This document shows positions 53,901-62,475 of a stretch of DNA of 64,000 bases, in pieces; within the stretch, counting starts at the first letter, position 1; the number at the start of each line of letters is the position of its first letter. Origin of the DNA: Bacillus pinisoli. Its GTDB lineage: Bacteria > Bacillota > Bacilli > Bacillales > SA4. A program made the position numbers and the translations under genes. Under the pieces are notes generated by a model. It did no database searches, was not told the origin of the DNA, and saw only the letters and a program-made list of their open reading frames with translations. The stretch spans positions 124,001-188,000 of the forward strand of contig NZ_JAJQKI010000001.1 of the NCBI RefSeq assembly GCF_023036475.1. The letters are read 5' to 3'.

Positions 53901-54399
53901 TAATGGAGAAATCATGAAGCTTGTGAACGAGTGTAAGGTCTTGATCATCTGCTTTGTGTAAATTATTCAACTGTTCTCTTATACCCTCTGGTGTGACACA
54001 ATACCTTTTACACTCTTGAATCATGGATTCAATATGCTCAACAAATCCAGCTTTCTCCGCTGCTTTTCCGTATACGACAAAGTCTTGCTTACGCTTCTCT
54101 ATGATTCTTCTAATTAACATGCTTGTTCCAACGTTATTCAGATGGTAACGACTCATTCCACCTGTTTCCTGTAGGATACGCCAAGCCAATCTTGTAAAAC
54201 TAAACACCTGCGTACGAAGCATTCCACCAAGCCCTGGTGTTTGTATTAAGTCATATTCAATTTGAAAGGTCATCTGATCCGGAACAAGGTAAACAATAGG
54301 CGGTCCAATTGGCTGTGAACGCAATTCGGTACGAACCTCTTCTAGTAATCTGTGCGTTTTCCCGCTCCCAGATCTCCCCAAAATGAGTTGAAGTGTCAT
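50887..54399 (-). CDS. addB: AddB, helicase-nuclease subunit
   Basis: A 1170-aa partner of AddA. N-terminal Walker A LGRSGSGKTHRLL (about 7-19), inactivated-helicase middle that recognises Chi in known AddAB, and a C-terminal RecB-type nuclease (GRIDRVDMA ... LRIVDYKSS). A 4Fe-4S staple is formed by one Cys in LFQSCPFSHFASYGLRL and three in CTYCQYKPICQF. All four cysteines are present. The start ATG at 54399 follows AAAGGAGAGG. First gene of addB-addA; sbcD-sbcC follow downstream as in B. subtilis. Confidence 0.96.
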   Translation of the reverse strand: MTLQLILGRSGSGKTHRLLEEVRTELRSQPIGPPIVYLVPDQMTFQIEYDLIQTPGLGGMLRTQVFSFTRLAWRILQETGGMSRYHLNNVGTSMLIRRIIEKRKQDFVVYGKAAEKAGFVEHIESMIQECKRYCVTPEGIREQLNNLHKADDQDLTLVHKLHDFSIIYDEFEQLLFQKYVDSEDYLRLLTEKIPHSSYLKDATLYIDGFHSFTPQELLVLEQLLRVCKEVQIALTLDRPLTHQPHELQLFHMTGKTFLHFQEMAKACGKDLEVHVQTSNLRSQHFPALLHLEKHFESRPTVTSTEVQGIKLAAAVNRRTEVESIAKEVLRLVREEQYRFRDMAVILRNTSVYHDLLETVFEEYGIPLFIDQKRSMLHHPLIELIRSVLDVIASNWRYESVFRCVKTDLMYPLEEDEEVIREEFDLLENYVLAYGIQGHRWKDTSKWTYRRFVGIDEQGLAKTTSEEEMESKIERLRNMISSPIQALETRLKRAKSGKQYAEALYFFLEELDIPAKLEKWRYEAEQEQEMGKSREHAQVWSAVVELLDQFVELMGNEEVSTTIFHSMMEAGMDALRFALVPPAIDQVVVGDFEHSRFSGIKATFILGINDGVIPAVPSEDGVLNEEEREVLQHVGIKLAPGGKQQLLDEQFLLYMAVSSPASQLWLSYPLANEEGKSLVPSIFIKRLKDLFPKIKEELVLQDPTDLADEKQMDYVSTPYKTITFLASQLQLWKKHYSISPFWWDVYNAYEQKKEWKSLRTRVLASLFYQNKEQTLPSPISEELYGQTLVGSVSRMELFQSCPFSHFASYGLRLQERQIYRLEAPDIGQFFHAALKMMADELQKQKLTWSQLTKSQCDELAHQIVSILAPQIQKEILLSSNRYHYLKRKLANVVSRASIVLSEHAKASGFTPIGLELGFGKNGQLPAIQFDLNNGAKLELVGRIDRVDMATGSKGTYLRIVDYKSSQKALNLSEVYFGLSLQILTYLDIVLANSKTWIGHETKPAGVLYFHVHNPMLKKKSEIPLEEIEEELLKSFKMKGLLLGDEESVRLMDTTLESGHSNIVSAGLKKTGGFYSNSSIASEEEFTHLRKYVRNTFKTIGEDIVSGKVDISPYQLKDRKPCTYCQYKPICQFDDGLDENQYRALQGSDDSTMLERMKQEVIQHENLHTSKA

Positions 54400-54560
54400 T
54401 CTCTGACCTCTCCTTTATAATAAGTATTCGCTATCTATCTATTTTACTAGATTCGTTTTATCTGTTTCAATGCACAGTATATGGAGAAGACGACTTACCA
54501 ATAGAAGTATCCTTGAATAAGATACTACAATAGTTGACCAGTAAAGGGTGTGAATAGCTG

Positions 54561-55703
54561 ATGGGACCTAATTTACGCGTTATTGCGTTTTTACTTATTG
54601 TAGCAGGTACATTTGTCGCATGTAACATTTACACATTAATTCCCATATATGATGTGTTATCTGTCAATTTCATGACCAATACCTCTACCATAGCACTTGG
54701 TAGTACAGCGTTTACCCTTTTTTATGCAATGGGGTTATTATTTTTTGGAACCATGTCTGATACGATTGGTCGCAAGCCTGTGATCGTCATTGGTATGCTA
54801 ACTTTTTCAGTGGCAAGTCTTTTGGTTGGTTTTGCTAACTCTGAATTCATGTTAATTCTCACAAGAGGAATTCAAGGTTTTGCAGGTGGTAGCTTTGCAC
54901 CTGTTGCCTTTGCCTATACATTTGACTTATACACGGGTAAACATCGTGCCCTCATATTAAGCCTAATAAATACTGGTTTTTTAGTAGCTGGAATTTTAGG
55001 CCAGATCATCAGTACAGGCATTACCATAGATTGGGGTTGGAATTTCGTATTCTACTTTTTTGCCATTATTTATTTTCTATTATTTTTATTATCAATAAAA
55101 CTCCTTCCTACAATGAAGAATCAATCTCCGTCGGATTTTCAGCTAAAAAAGACATTCCATCAGTTTTCCAAATTTATACACTCTAGGAATCTCCTGTTAT
55201 GTTATTTCATTACTTTTAGCCTTCTGCTGACTCCTATTTCTTTCTATGATGCATTGAGTCAATATCTACAACCTACCCGCACAGAAGAAGAACTTTTTTC
55301 CATAAGAGCCATCGCTTTACTTGGCACCATTTTTTCGTTTTTCGGCGGGCCCATTCACGCTAAGTTTAAATTAAAGGGTAGCTTTTATATTGGACTATTG
55401 CTATTAATTGGCAGTTTACTTCCCATGCTTTTCTTCCCTACTTACGAGGTGATTTTATATTCCGCTATTGTTCTGGTTGCCTCCATAAGTATCCTAATTC
55501 CAACTATTATCGCCATTATTGGAACGATTGAAACTAAGGCTCGAGGCAGTGCCATTGCTCTTTATTCATTTACTCTTTTAGTGGGTGCCAGCTTTGGGTC
55601 CCTCCTTACCTCGATGTTTGAATTTCGTGGTGTGTTAGTCTTCTTACTACTCTACGGAGTCTTAAATATTTTCTTGATGAGAAAAATTTCTTATTCTGTA
55701 TAA
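54561..55703 (+). CDS. MFS transporter
   Basis: A 380-aa membrane protein with 12 hydrophobic segments. The MFS loop 2-3 motif appears as GTMSDTIGRKPVIVIG (about 63-78). TM5-like ISLINTGFLVAGILGQIIST-style small-residue patterns are seen, and GSAIALYSFTLLVGASFGSL lies in the second half. It resembles drug/proton antiporters of the DHA1 type, so export of a small compound is likely, though the substrate cannot be named. Divergent from addB. Single-gene unit. Confidence 0.82.
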   Translation: MGPNLRVIAFLLIVAGTFVACNIYTLIPIYDVLSVNFMTNTSTIALGSTAFTLFYAMGLLFFGTMSDTIGRKPVIVIGMLTFSVASLLVGFANSEFMLILTRGIQGFAGGSFAPVAFAYTFDLYTGKHRALILSLINTGFLVAGILGQIISTGITIDWGWNFVFYFFAIIYFLLFLLSIKLLPTMKNQSPSDFQLKKTFHQFSKFIHSRNLLLCYFITFSLLLTPISFYDALSQYLQPTRTEEELFSIRAIALLGTIFSFFGGPIHAKFKLKGSFYIGLLLLIGSLLPMLFFPTYEVILYSAIVLVASISILIPTIIAIIGTIETKARGSAIALYSFTLLVGASFGSLLTSMFEFRGVLVFLLLYGVLNIFLMRKISYSV

Positions 55704-55780
55704 CCATTTTTTGTGTAAGGAGATAATGATTAAGGAGGGGTCATTTTTCTTTTTAATGATTTGGAAGCCATAATGCAAAG

Positions 55781-55804
55781 AGGACCAACTAATGGGTTGG
55801 TCCT
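55781..55804. terminator. Bidirectional terminator
   Basis: Stem AGGACCAA / TTGGTCCT with an 8-nt loop, between the MFS gene and the convergent acetyltransferase gene. Confidence 0.75.
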
Positions 55805-56344
55805 TTACTTTTGGAAATATTCTTCTCGAAGTATACCATATAGTAACAGATCAAAACGTTTATTATCACGTTCTAGGAAAGAGCGATATGCCCCTTCTTT
55901 CACAAACCCTACTTGTTCATACAGTTTTATAGCGTGTTCATTATACGCAAAAACAGTAAGCTGTAGTCGATACAAATTAAACTCTTGAAAGGCAAGCTTC
56001 ATCGCAAGCTGTAGAGCTTCCCTTCCATATCCTTTTCTGCGGTTGGTACCCCCGATTCCTAGCGAAATCCAAGCAGTACGATGATTCCAGAGTATTCCCT
56101 CAATCCCTACTATCCCAACTATCTGACTTGTTTGAAGGTCTCGGATAGCAAATAAGTAATCCTTTTCTGAAGTAAGTTCAATCATTTTTTGTATATCCGT
56201 TACCTGTTTTGGAATAGACAATAATGCGTCCATGTTTCTAGTAAATTCTTCATCCCCGTACCAGCTCGTTACAATAGCTGTATCTTCTTCTTTTAAGCGA
56301 TCTAAATAAAGCTTCTCACCTTTTAATAGCGAAAACTGTAGCAT
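55805..56344 (-). CDS. GNAT-family N-acetyltransferase (RimJ/RimL type)
   Basis: A 179-aa GNAT fold of the RimJ/RimL-like group. AWISLGIGGTNRRKGYGREA carries the acetyl-CoA pyrophosphate loop (RRKGYG). LNRLQL-type strand FNLYRLQLTVFAYNEHAIKL and YEQVGFVKEGAYRSFL are standard. The target may be a protein N-terminus, an amino group of a small molecule or an antibiotic; sequence does not decide. The start ATG at 56344 has AAAGGGAGAA upstream. Confidence 0.88.
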   Translation of the reverse strand: MLQFSLLKGEKLYLDRLKEEDTAIVTSWYGDEEFTRNMDALLSIPKQVTDIQKMIELTSEKDYLFAIRDLQTSQIVGIVGIEGILWNHRTAWISLGIGGTNRRKGYGREALQLAMKLAFQEFNLYRLQLTVFAYNEHAIKLYEQVGFVKEGAYRSFLERDNKRFDLLLYGILREEYFQK

Positions 56345-56401
56345 ATATCATTCTCCCTTTGACTACATTGTACCGAAAGAAGAATGAACTCTCTAGAAAA
56401 A

Positions 56402-57895
56402 TTATCCAATTTCTGAATGGTGCTCATCTTTTAGAAAGCGTTTGTCTATTTTTCCAACATGCGTTTTCGGTAAATCTGACATGAGCCTGAAAAGTTTAGG
56501 AACCTTATATTTTCCTAGTTTTGCTAAACAATAATCCTTTAGTTCTTCCGTTGTGACTTGGTGGTTCGGTAGGACGGAGACAAATGCGGTCACCACTTCT
56601 CCCCATTTCGAATCTGGTAGACCCACAACAGCTACCTCAGATACGGCAGGGTGATGTTGAATACAGTGTTCCACTTCAAGAGGATAGACATTTTCGCCTC
56701 CAGTAATGATCATTTCTTTTTTCCGACCTACAATATAGTAATAGCCTTCCTCATCCCTTTTAGCTAAATCGCCCGTGTGTAGCCACCCTTGTTGAATGGT
56801 CTCATTGGTTGCTTCTGGATTATTCCAATACTTTTGAAACACATGATTTCCATACAAGAGCAGTTCTCCTACTTCATTCGGTCCAGCAAGCAGCCCATCA
56901 TCTCTTACAACCTTGACTTTATTGAACATCATCGGTTTTCCTATTGATCCTTTTTTCCCCATAGCTTCAACTGGATCGATATAAAAATTATTAGGACCTG
57001 CTTCTGTTAGGCCGTATCCCTCCTTGAAGGCCACTCCTTTTTGAGCAAATGCTTCATAGATAGGAAGTGGACAAGGGGCTCCACCTGAAAGGAAGGTCTT
57101 CATATGTTGAAACTTGGCTACCTTGAAAGCCTCTGTTTGAATCATTAAGTGATACATCGTTGGAACCATTAATGATATGGTACATTTCTCTCTTTCAATC
57201 AAGTGTATCGCTTGTTCTGGGTCAAAATCATTGGCAATTAGAACGGTACCACCCATTACTAAAATAGGGAGCGTAAGAGCATTTAGTCCACCGGTATGAA
57301 ACATAGGTAAATAGGTTAACGTGACATCTTCCGCCTTGAGGTTCCAGCTGACAACGGTATTAAGGGCATTCCAACCGATATTGGCATGCGTTAAAACCAC
57401 ACCTTTAGATTTTCCAGTTGTACCACCTGTGTAGATAATAGTGAGAGGATCATCCTCAGTTATACGTTCATCAGTTTGGTATGAATGACGATTGTTAAAA
57501 ATTGTTTCATAGTCTTCATGATCAAGCTGAATGAGCTTTTCACAATTCGGAACAATGTGACGATGTTTCGAGTGAAAGCCCAAAATTGATGGTGTACAAT
57601 CCTCTAAGATAGCTTTTATTTCTAAAGCTGATAAGCGCCAATTCAACGGTACAAAAATAGCTCCCATTTTCATGCAGGCAAACAAGAAATCAAAATAACT
57701 TATATGGTTAGGGCAGATTATTGCCACTCGTGATCCCTTTTGTAATCCTTGCTTCTCTAAAAACGTCGCTAATGTATGAGCACGTTGGTTCATTTCTTGA
57801 TAAGTCCAACGTTGATTCGTTTCCGCGTCAACAACCGCAATTCGATCAGGTGTTAATTGTGAGCGCTTCTCAATCCAGTCCAGATCCCATCTCAC
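56402..57895 (-). CDS. AMP-forming acyl-CoA ligase
   Basis: A 497-aa ANL-superfamily enzyme that activates a carboxylic acid to its CoA ester via an acyl-AMP. P-loop IIYTGGTTGKSKGVVLTH (about 153-170), GYGLTEAGPNN (A5), LHTGDLAKRDEEGYYYIVGR (A7/A8) and the final catalytic lysine in GKIDKRFLK. The GTG at 57895 (MRWDLDWIEKRSQLTPD) lies 7 nt after AAGGGGAG; the upstream TTG overlaps that site. Medium- or long-chain acids are plausible. It lies downstream of the thiolase but beyond a terminator, so it may be a separate unit of the same pathway. The 299 bp up to the thiolase hold only that terminator and a weak inverted repeat. Confidence 0.88.
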   Translation of the reverse strand: MRWDLDWIEKRSQLTPDRIAVVDAETNQRWTYQEMNQRAHTLATFLEKQGLQKGSRVAIICPNHISYFDFLFACMKMGAIFVPLNWRLSALEIKAILEDCTPSILGFHSKHRHIVPNCEKLIQLDHEDYETIFNNRHSYQTDERITEDDPLTIIYTGGTTGKSKGVVLTHANIGWNALNTVVSWNLKAEDVTLTYLPMFHTGGLNALTLPILVMGGTVLIANDFDPEQAIHLIEREKCTISLMVPTMYHLMIQTEAFKVAKFQHMKTFLSGGAPCPLPIYEAFAQKGVAFKEGYGLTEAGPNNFYIDPVEAMGKKGSIGKPMMFNKVKVVRDDGLLAGPNEVGELLLYGNHVFQKYWNNPEATNETIQQGWLHTGDLAKRDEEGYYYIVGRKKEMIITGGENVYPLEVEHCIQHHPAVSEVAVVGLPDSKWGEVVTAFVSVLPNHQVTTEELKDYCLAKLGKYKVPKLFRLMSDLPKTHVGKIDKRFLKDEHHSEIG

Positions 57896-58118
57896 ATGTA
57901 CTCTCCCCTTTTGCAACTTTGTATGTGAATTATCATAAATAGTAGTAGTTGCAAATGAGTTACATGGGCCTATATCGGCAAGAGTAGACGAACAATTTTC
58001 TTAGCATCGTGATTTTTTTTGGGGGAGGTGCTTCGGAGGCAATTTTTCGCGAGGGGATAGAAGAAACTGGACTCAGTGATTAGTGAATTAATATAGTTAT
58101 TGAGTCTCGTTTGCGAAA

Positions 58119-58144
58119 AAAAGGAGTGCAATACCACTCCTTTT
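58119..58144 (-). terminator. Terminator of the thiolase operon
   Basis: Stem AAAAGGAGTG / CACTCCTTTT with a 6-nt loop and TTTTTTT on the minus strand. Confidence 0.85.
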
Positions 58145-58194
58145 AGACATTTTTTACTAAGTTTTTCTCCAACTGTTGAGAGCTATGGTTTGTT

Positions 58195-59370
58195 TTATAC
58201 TCTTTCAACAAAGACAGCTGCACCCATTCCACCACCAACACAAAGTGAGGCAATTCCTTTTGTTAGTTCGCGTCGCTGAAGTTCATGGACGAGACTTGTG
58301 ACGATGCGCGCACCTGTGCAACCAACAGGATGCCCTAAGCTGATTCCACTACCGTTAACATTTACAATCTCACGGTTTAGCCCAAGCTCTTTTTCTACTG
58401 CTAAGTATTGAGCCGCAAAAGCTTCGTTCACTTCGATAAGCTCAGCATCTTGCAATGTCCAGCCAACGCGTTCAAGTCCTTTTTGGACAGCAGGAACTGG
58501 ACCTCTTCCCATTACTTTTGGATCTACACCCGCAACAGAGAAACCAACGATTTTTGCTAATGGTTGTATCCCTCTAGCCTTAGCAGTCTCTTCATCCATC
58601 AGTACTAATGCAGCTGCACCATCATTCAACCCAGAAGCATTCCCCGCTGTCACCGTTCCATCTTTTCTAAACACAGGCTTTAATTTAGCCAGGTCTTCTT
58701 TTGTAAGCTGTGGCCTAGGGTGTTCGTCTTTTGTGACAACCGTTTCACCTTTTCTTGTTTTCAACGTAATTGGAACAATCTGACTATCAAAATACCCATT
58801 TTCAATGGCATGGTTAGCACGCTTATGGCTTAAGTAAGCAATTTCATCCTGCTCTTCTCTAGAAATTTCATGAAGATCTACAAGATTTTCTGCTGTTTCA
58901 CCCATCATGATTTTATGTATTGGATCCTCAAGAATCTCCCAAACCGTGTCCGTGATTTGGCCATGTTGCATTCTAGCACCCCAACGATGTTGCTTTAACA
59001 CATAGGGACTTGAACTCATCACTTCCACACCACCAGCAACCACAATATCAGACAAACCGGTTTGTATTTGAAGTGCCGCAGAAATAATCGCTTGCATTCC
59101 AGAAGCACATTGACGTTGGATCGTATATCCCGTCGTCTCATCAGAGAGCCCTGCTAGTAAAGCAGCGGTTCTTGCTGTATTCGGCTCATCTGTCCGCTGA
59201 ATACAATGCCCCAAAATAACCTCGTTCACATCATTCGCACCGAGTCCACTTCTTGAAACAGCCTCCTTCAACACAGGTACCATTAAATCCGTAGGCAACA
59301 AATCCTTAAATGCACCACCAAAATCTCCAATAGGTGATCTCACCGCAGAAGTAATAACTACATTTCTCAT
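58195..59370 (-). CDS. Thiolase (acetyl-CoA C-acyltransferase)
   Basis: A 391-aa thiolase-II-type enzyme forming acetoacetyl-CoA or cleaving 3-ketoacyl-CoA. Nucleophile C88 in [44 protein letters not shown] and the second catalytic cysteine in [12 protein letters not shown] are all present. Two ATG codons are adjacent (59373, 59370); the second is better spaced from GGGGG. It follows the SDR reductase across a 100-bp gap containing a GC-rich palindrome. Thiolase plus reductase resembles PhaA-PhaB of PHB synthesis, but no PHB synthase gene is visible. Confidence 0.92.
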   Translation of the reverse strand: MRNVVITSAVRSPIGDFGGAFKDLLPTDLMVPVLKEAVSRSGLGANDVNEVILGHCIQRTDEPNTARTAALLAGLSDETTGYTIQRQCASGMQAIISAALQIQTGLSDIVVAGGVEVMSSSPYVLKQHRWGARMQHGQITDTVWEILEDPIHKIMMGETAENLVDLHEISREEQDEIAYLSHKRANHAIENGYFDSQIVPITLKTRKGETVVTKDEHPRPQLTKEDLAKLKPVFRKDGTVTAGNASGLNDGAAALVLMDEETAKARGIQPLAKIVGFSVAGVDPKVMGRGPVPAVQKGLERVGWTLQDAELIEVNEAFAAQYLAVEKELGLNREIVNVNGSGISLGHPVGCTGARIVTSLVHELQRRELTKGIASLCVGGGMGAAVFVERV

Positions 59371-59413
59371 CATAATCCCCCTTTTCTAGTTATGGACAAG
59401 ATCGCTTCATCGC

Positions 59414-59450
59414 ATTAAAGCGACGGGGGCCTGGCCCCCATCACGTTAAA
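59414..59450. repeat. GC-rich palindromic element, copy 1
   Basis: Central GGGGGCCTGGCCCCC (59425-59439) with imperfect AT-rich arms (ATTAAAG ... CGTTAAAG). The same centre and flanks recur at 61398-61436. It lies between two codirectional genes and has no T-run, so it is not an ordinary terminator. Confidence 0.75.
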
Positions 59451-59471
59451 GTGGTAAAGCTATTATTGATG

Positions 59472-60212
59472 CTACATCATGATTCCACCGTCGACGTTTA
59501 GGACGGTTCCTGTTACATAATCTGAGTCACTTGATGATAGGTACAGGTATGCTTTAGCAATATCTTCTGGTTTTCCTAATCTTTGAAGTGGAACCATAGC
59601 AAGCATTTGTTGAATAACTTTGTCTGGTACTGCTGCCACCATATTCGTTTCTGTGAAGCCCGGGGCAACGGCGTTTACATTGATTCCTTTTCTACCTAAT
59701 TCTTTTGCCCATGTTTTTACCATTCCGATAACGCCTGCTTTGGTCGCAGCATAGTTCGTTTGACCAACATTTCCATAGACACCAGAGACAGAAGAGGTAA
59801 CTACAATTTTCCCGCTGCCTTGTTCGACCATGTGTGGCACAACTGATTGTGTACAATGAAACACACCTGTTAGGTTCACATCAATGACTTGTTGGAAATC
59901 TTCAGTTGAAAGTTTCGTTAACATACCATCTCTTGTGATTCCAGCATTATTTATTAAGATATCTATGCGACCATAGGCTTCCATAGTCTTGGAAACCATT
60001 TGGTCTACACTAGCACGGTCCGCCACATTAACTTGAACAAATAATACGTCTCTCCCTTGTGCGCGTAACTCTTCTGCTTCCTTTGATCCCAATTCCTCGT
60101 TAAAATCAGCAAGGACGACGCGGGCCCCTTCTTTCGAGAATAATTTGGCTGCTTCAAGTCCAATTCCATTTGCTGCTCCTGTTATGATGGCAACCTTGTT
60201 TTCTAGTCTCAT
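59472..60212 (-). CDS. FabG/PhaB-like 3-ketoacyl reductase (SDR)
   Basis: A 246-aa classical SDR: TGAANGIG (11-18), NNAGITRDGML (88-98, the FabG phrase), catalytic Ser about 141, Y154 and K158 (YAATK), C-terminal VTGTVLNVDGGIMM. It reduces a 3-ketoacyl-CoA or -ACP; its place between a thiolase and a hydrolase favours acetoacetyl-CoA or another CoA ester. The ATG at 60212 has GGAGGAA upstream. A MITE copy (60239-60430) sits just ahead of it in the operon. Confidence 0.88.
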   Translation of the reverse strand: MRLENKVAIITGAANGIGLEAAKLFSKEGARVVLADFNEELGSKEAEELRAQGRDVLFVQVNVADRASVDQMVSKTMEAYGRIDILINNAGITRDGMLTKLSTEDFQQVIDVNLTGVFHCTQSVVPHMVEQGSGKIVVTSSVSGVYGNVGQTNYAATKAGVIGMVKTWAKELGRKGINVNAVAPGFTETNMVAAVPDKVIQQMLAMVPLQRLGKPEDIAKAYLYLSSSDSDYVTGTVLNVDGGIMM

Positions 60213-60238
60213 TTTCGTTCCTCCACTTTTATATTTAA

Positions 60239-60430
60239 GGCTGTTTTCGTAAAGATTGTTGCTTTCGTAAAAATCCCAATTGCCGGATTTTTACTCGGTA
60301 GTACAACGTCCAGTGATTTAAATAGAGAGAGTTGCTCTTTTCTAACAATTATCACTTTGATTTTGCGTACAAAATAGGGTGGGTTTTAAAAAAATTAGCT
60401 TGTAAAACAACAAAGTTTTAGAAAAGATCC
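60239..60430. repeat. MITE-like element copy E, inserted into a gene end
   Basis: A 192-bp element with left end GGCTGTTTTCGTAAAGATTG then TTGCTTT, and right end AACAACAAAGTTTTAGAAAA then GATCC. Flanking 8-mers ATATTTAA (60231-60238) and TTATTTAA (60431-60438) agree at seven of eight positions, consistent with an 8-bp target duplication. It carries the AAAAATCC / GGATTTTT hairpin. Its right end overlaps the last codons and stop of the hydrolase gene. Confidence 0.8.
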
Positions 60431-61329
60431 TTATTTAAAAAGGTTGTTACGGTACTTACTAGCTGATTTAAATCATCGATTAACGGCGAATGGCCACATT
60501 CTTTTAACTCTACTGCCGTTAAAATGTCGTGATTTAAATCTGCTATAATTTCATCTGTCATTGGTTTGGTTACGACTAAGTCACGTTCTCCACTTAGGAC
60601 GAGTGTGGGTATTCTGATTGAATCTACTAAGTTATTCCCTTGAGTTAACCCATTGTGTACCTTACTAATATTAAAAGTATTTAATGCATGATAGACCTCC
60701 ACTAAGTTTCTTTGCGTCAGCATATCATCTACATACTCTTCATACTTTTCAAGTGTCGGTTGATTAACATTATAAATAGCAGCATTCCAGACAGCCTTGA
60801 GGAACTCCCTGTTTTTCTGATCGTAAGCTCCTTGAATTGGTATTGAACGGACTGGGTCCTTCCTGATGTCATCTAAGGACTGATATCGACTAGTCACATC
60901 AAGATGTCCCTCCTCATTTACCCCATAAAACGGATAACCTCTTGTAGAAGCTGAAGCTAAAAGAATTAATTCGGTTGCATAACCTGGGTAATCCGCCTCA
61001 AACTGCATCGCAACAGCTCCACCTGTAGACCATCCCATCAACGTGAAATTCCTTAATTCAAGTTCATCCACAAATAGCTTTACATCATCAGAGAAATCTT
61101 TAATGCTTGATATTGGAGTATTGTAACTTGAAAGACCAAATCCTCTCAGGTCCATTGCAAATACAGTGAACTCACTAGGTAGCGCTTCCATAAAAAGATC
61201 CCAATGCTTAGACGAAGTCATATTTCCGTGCAGTAAAAGTAACTTTTTATCTCCTCCCACACGTTCACGATAACCATAACTTTCATTGTTTATTAGCTTT
61301 ATAGTCTTTAATTGGATACTCAACGCCAT
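60418..61329 (-). CDS. Alpha/beta-hydrolase, PhaZ-like candidate
   Basis: A 303-aa serine hydrolase: oxyanion strand LLLLHGNMTSSKHWD (about 30-44), nucleophile S101 in MGWSTGGAVAMQ, acid Asp in SGERDLVV (about 254) and His in KECGHSPLIDD (about 284). The GWSxGG elbow resembles the intracellular PHB depolymerase described in B. thuringiensis. With thiolase and reductase alongside, a hydroxyalkanoate ester substrate is plausible but unproven. The last three codons and the stop come from the MITE inserted at its 3' end, so the native C-terminus was probably slightly different. The start ATG at 61329 is close to AGGAGGAG; a TTG two codons later is possible. Confidence 0.8.
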   Translation of the reverse strand: MALSIQLKTIKLINNESYGYRERVGGDKKLLLLHGNMTSSKHWDLFMEALPSEFTVFAMDLRGFGLSSYNTPISSIKDFSDDVKLFVDELELRNFTLMGWSTGGAVAMQFEADYPGYATELILLASASTRGYPFYGVNEEGHLDVTSRYQSLDDIRKDPVRSIPIQGAYDQKNREFLKAVWNAAIYNVNQPTLEKYEEYVDDMLTQRNLVEVYHALNTFNISKVHNGLTQGNNLVDSIRIPTLVLSGERDLVVTKPMTDEIIADLNHDILTAVELKECGHSPLIDDLNQLVSTVTTFLNKDLF

Positions 61330-61397
61330 TCTCCTCCTTATGTAATCAATTATTTAAGAAACAACTGACTTCTGTTAACGAAGGTTTCGCTTTATTA

Positions 61398-61436
61398 CAT
61401 TAACGTATCGGGGGCCTGGCCCCCGATACGTTAATG
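61398..61436. repeat. GC-rich palindromic element, copy 2 (39-bp perfect palindrome)
   Basis: A perfect inverted repeat of two 19-base arms around a single T at 61417: CATTAACGTATCGGGGGCC and its complement. Followed by CGTTAAAG, as in copy 1. It lies just after the stop of the ketoacyl-synthase-like gene, in the gap before the hydrolase. Confidence 0.85.
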
Positions 61437-61452
61437 CGTTAAAGAACGATTA

Positions 61453-62469
61453 TTATACCGCTGCTCCCCAGCGTATGGTTGTGGCACCCCATGCGTAGCC
61501 AATTCCTGCGCTGACTAGAACTACAAGGTCACCGTCTTTGAGTTTCCCTTGTTGGGAGGCTAGTTCTAGCGAGAGAATTTGGTCAAGTTGGCCCATATGA
61601 CCGTAGTTTTCTAGATAGATAGATTGTTTCTGAGAAAGTCCTAGTTCCGTTAGGACGTAGTCATGGGCTGATTTTTTCATGTGGAGGATGGCAATGTAAT
61701 CAATATCTTCTTCCGTTGCCTTGCTTTTTTCTAGCGATTTTCGAATGACCCTTAAGAAATTTTGCATAGATTTTTCCTCTAGGCGCTTTTTCATTCCTTC
61801 TGGATCGATGACGTCTAATTGATTACGTTTTGCTTGTATGGCTTCTATGGAGATAGGTTCTTTCGTTCCACCTGCTACCACTACGACGTCCTCTGAGAAG
61901 CTTCCATCTGTCATCAAATGACTTTCAAGGAGAAGATTTTGTTCAAATCCCTTTTGAAGGATCATTGCTCCTCCACCCGCTGATAAATTGTACATAAACC
62001 GTGTCCTCGGATTTTCATAATCTATGAAATCAACATTTCGATATCCTCCAGCTAACAGAACCGTCTGTATGCTTGGATCGGCAATCATCATATCTTTGGC
62101 CACTTTCAAAGCCATTACTGTTGTACTGCACCTTAAAGCAACATCATATGCCCAGGCATTTAAAGCTCCCACTTCCTGCTGTAGCTTAATTCCTGCAGTC
62201 CAGAGCGGATATTCTTTGTGCTCTTCACCAATATAAATCACTAAATCAATATCTAAAGGATCAATCTCAGCGCGCTTGATTGCTTGCCTTGCTGCTTGGA
62301 TTCCCATTTGACACGTATGGTCATCTGGCCCTGGCACCGGTTTTTGTTTTATGCCTAGCTTCTGTTCGACCACCTCTATGGGAATGCCGGACTTCTCAGA
62401 TAGTTCTTCACTTTTCATCACAGTCTCCGGAATATACATTCCGACACTTCTAATTCCAATAGATGCCAC
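61453..62469 (-). CDS. 3-oxoacyl-ACP synthase III-like protein
   Basis: A 338-aa thiolase-fold protein related to FabH but divergent. Nucleophile C114 in YDVALRCSTTVMALK, His in IAILHMKKSAHDYVL, and Asn in LENYGHMGQLDQIL where FabH has NYGNTSAAS. The triad is therefore kept, but the ACP-binding helix after the His (arginine-rich in FabH) is changed, so a CoA rather than ACP substrate is possible. The C-terminus, AGIGYAWGATTIRWG, mirrors FabH. The role in the operon may be a condensation or acyl transfer on the acid activated by the ligase. Confidence 0.85.
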   Translation of the reverse strand: MASIGIRSVGMYIPETVMKSEELSEKSGIPIEVVEQKLGIKQKPVPGPDDHTCQMGIQAARQAIKRAEIDPLDIDLVIYIGEEHKEYPLWTAGIKLQQEVGALNAWAYDVALRCSTTVMALKVAKDMMIADPSIQTVLLAGGYRNVDFIDYENPRTRFMYNLSAGGGAMILQKGFEQNLLLESHLMTDGSFSEDVVVVAGGTKEPISIEAIQAKRNQLDVIDPEGMKKRLEEKSMQNFLRVIRKSLEKSKATEEDIDYIAILHMKKSAHDYVLTELGLSQKQSIYLENYGHMGQLDQILSLELASQQGKLKDGDLVVLVSAGIGYAWGATTIRWGAAV

Positions 62470-62475
62470 CTAACT

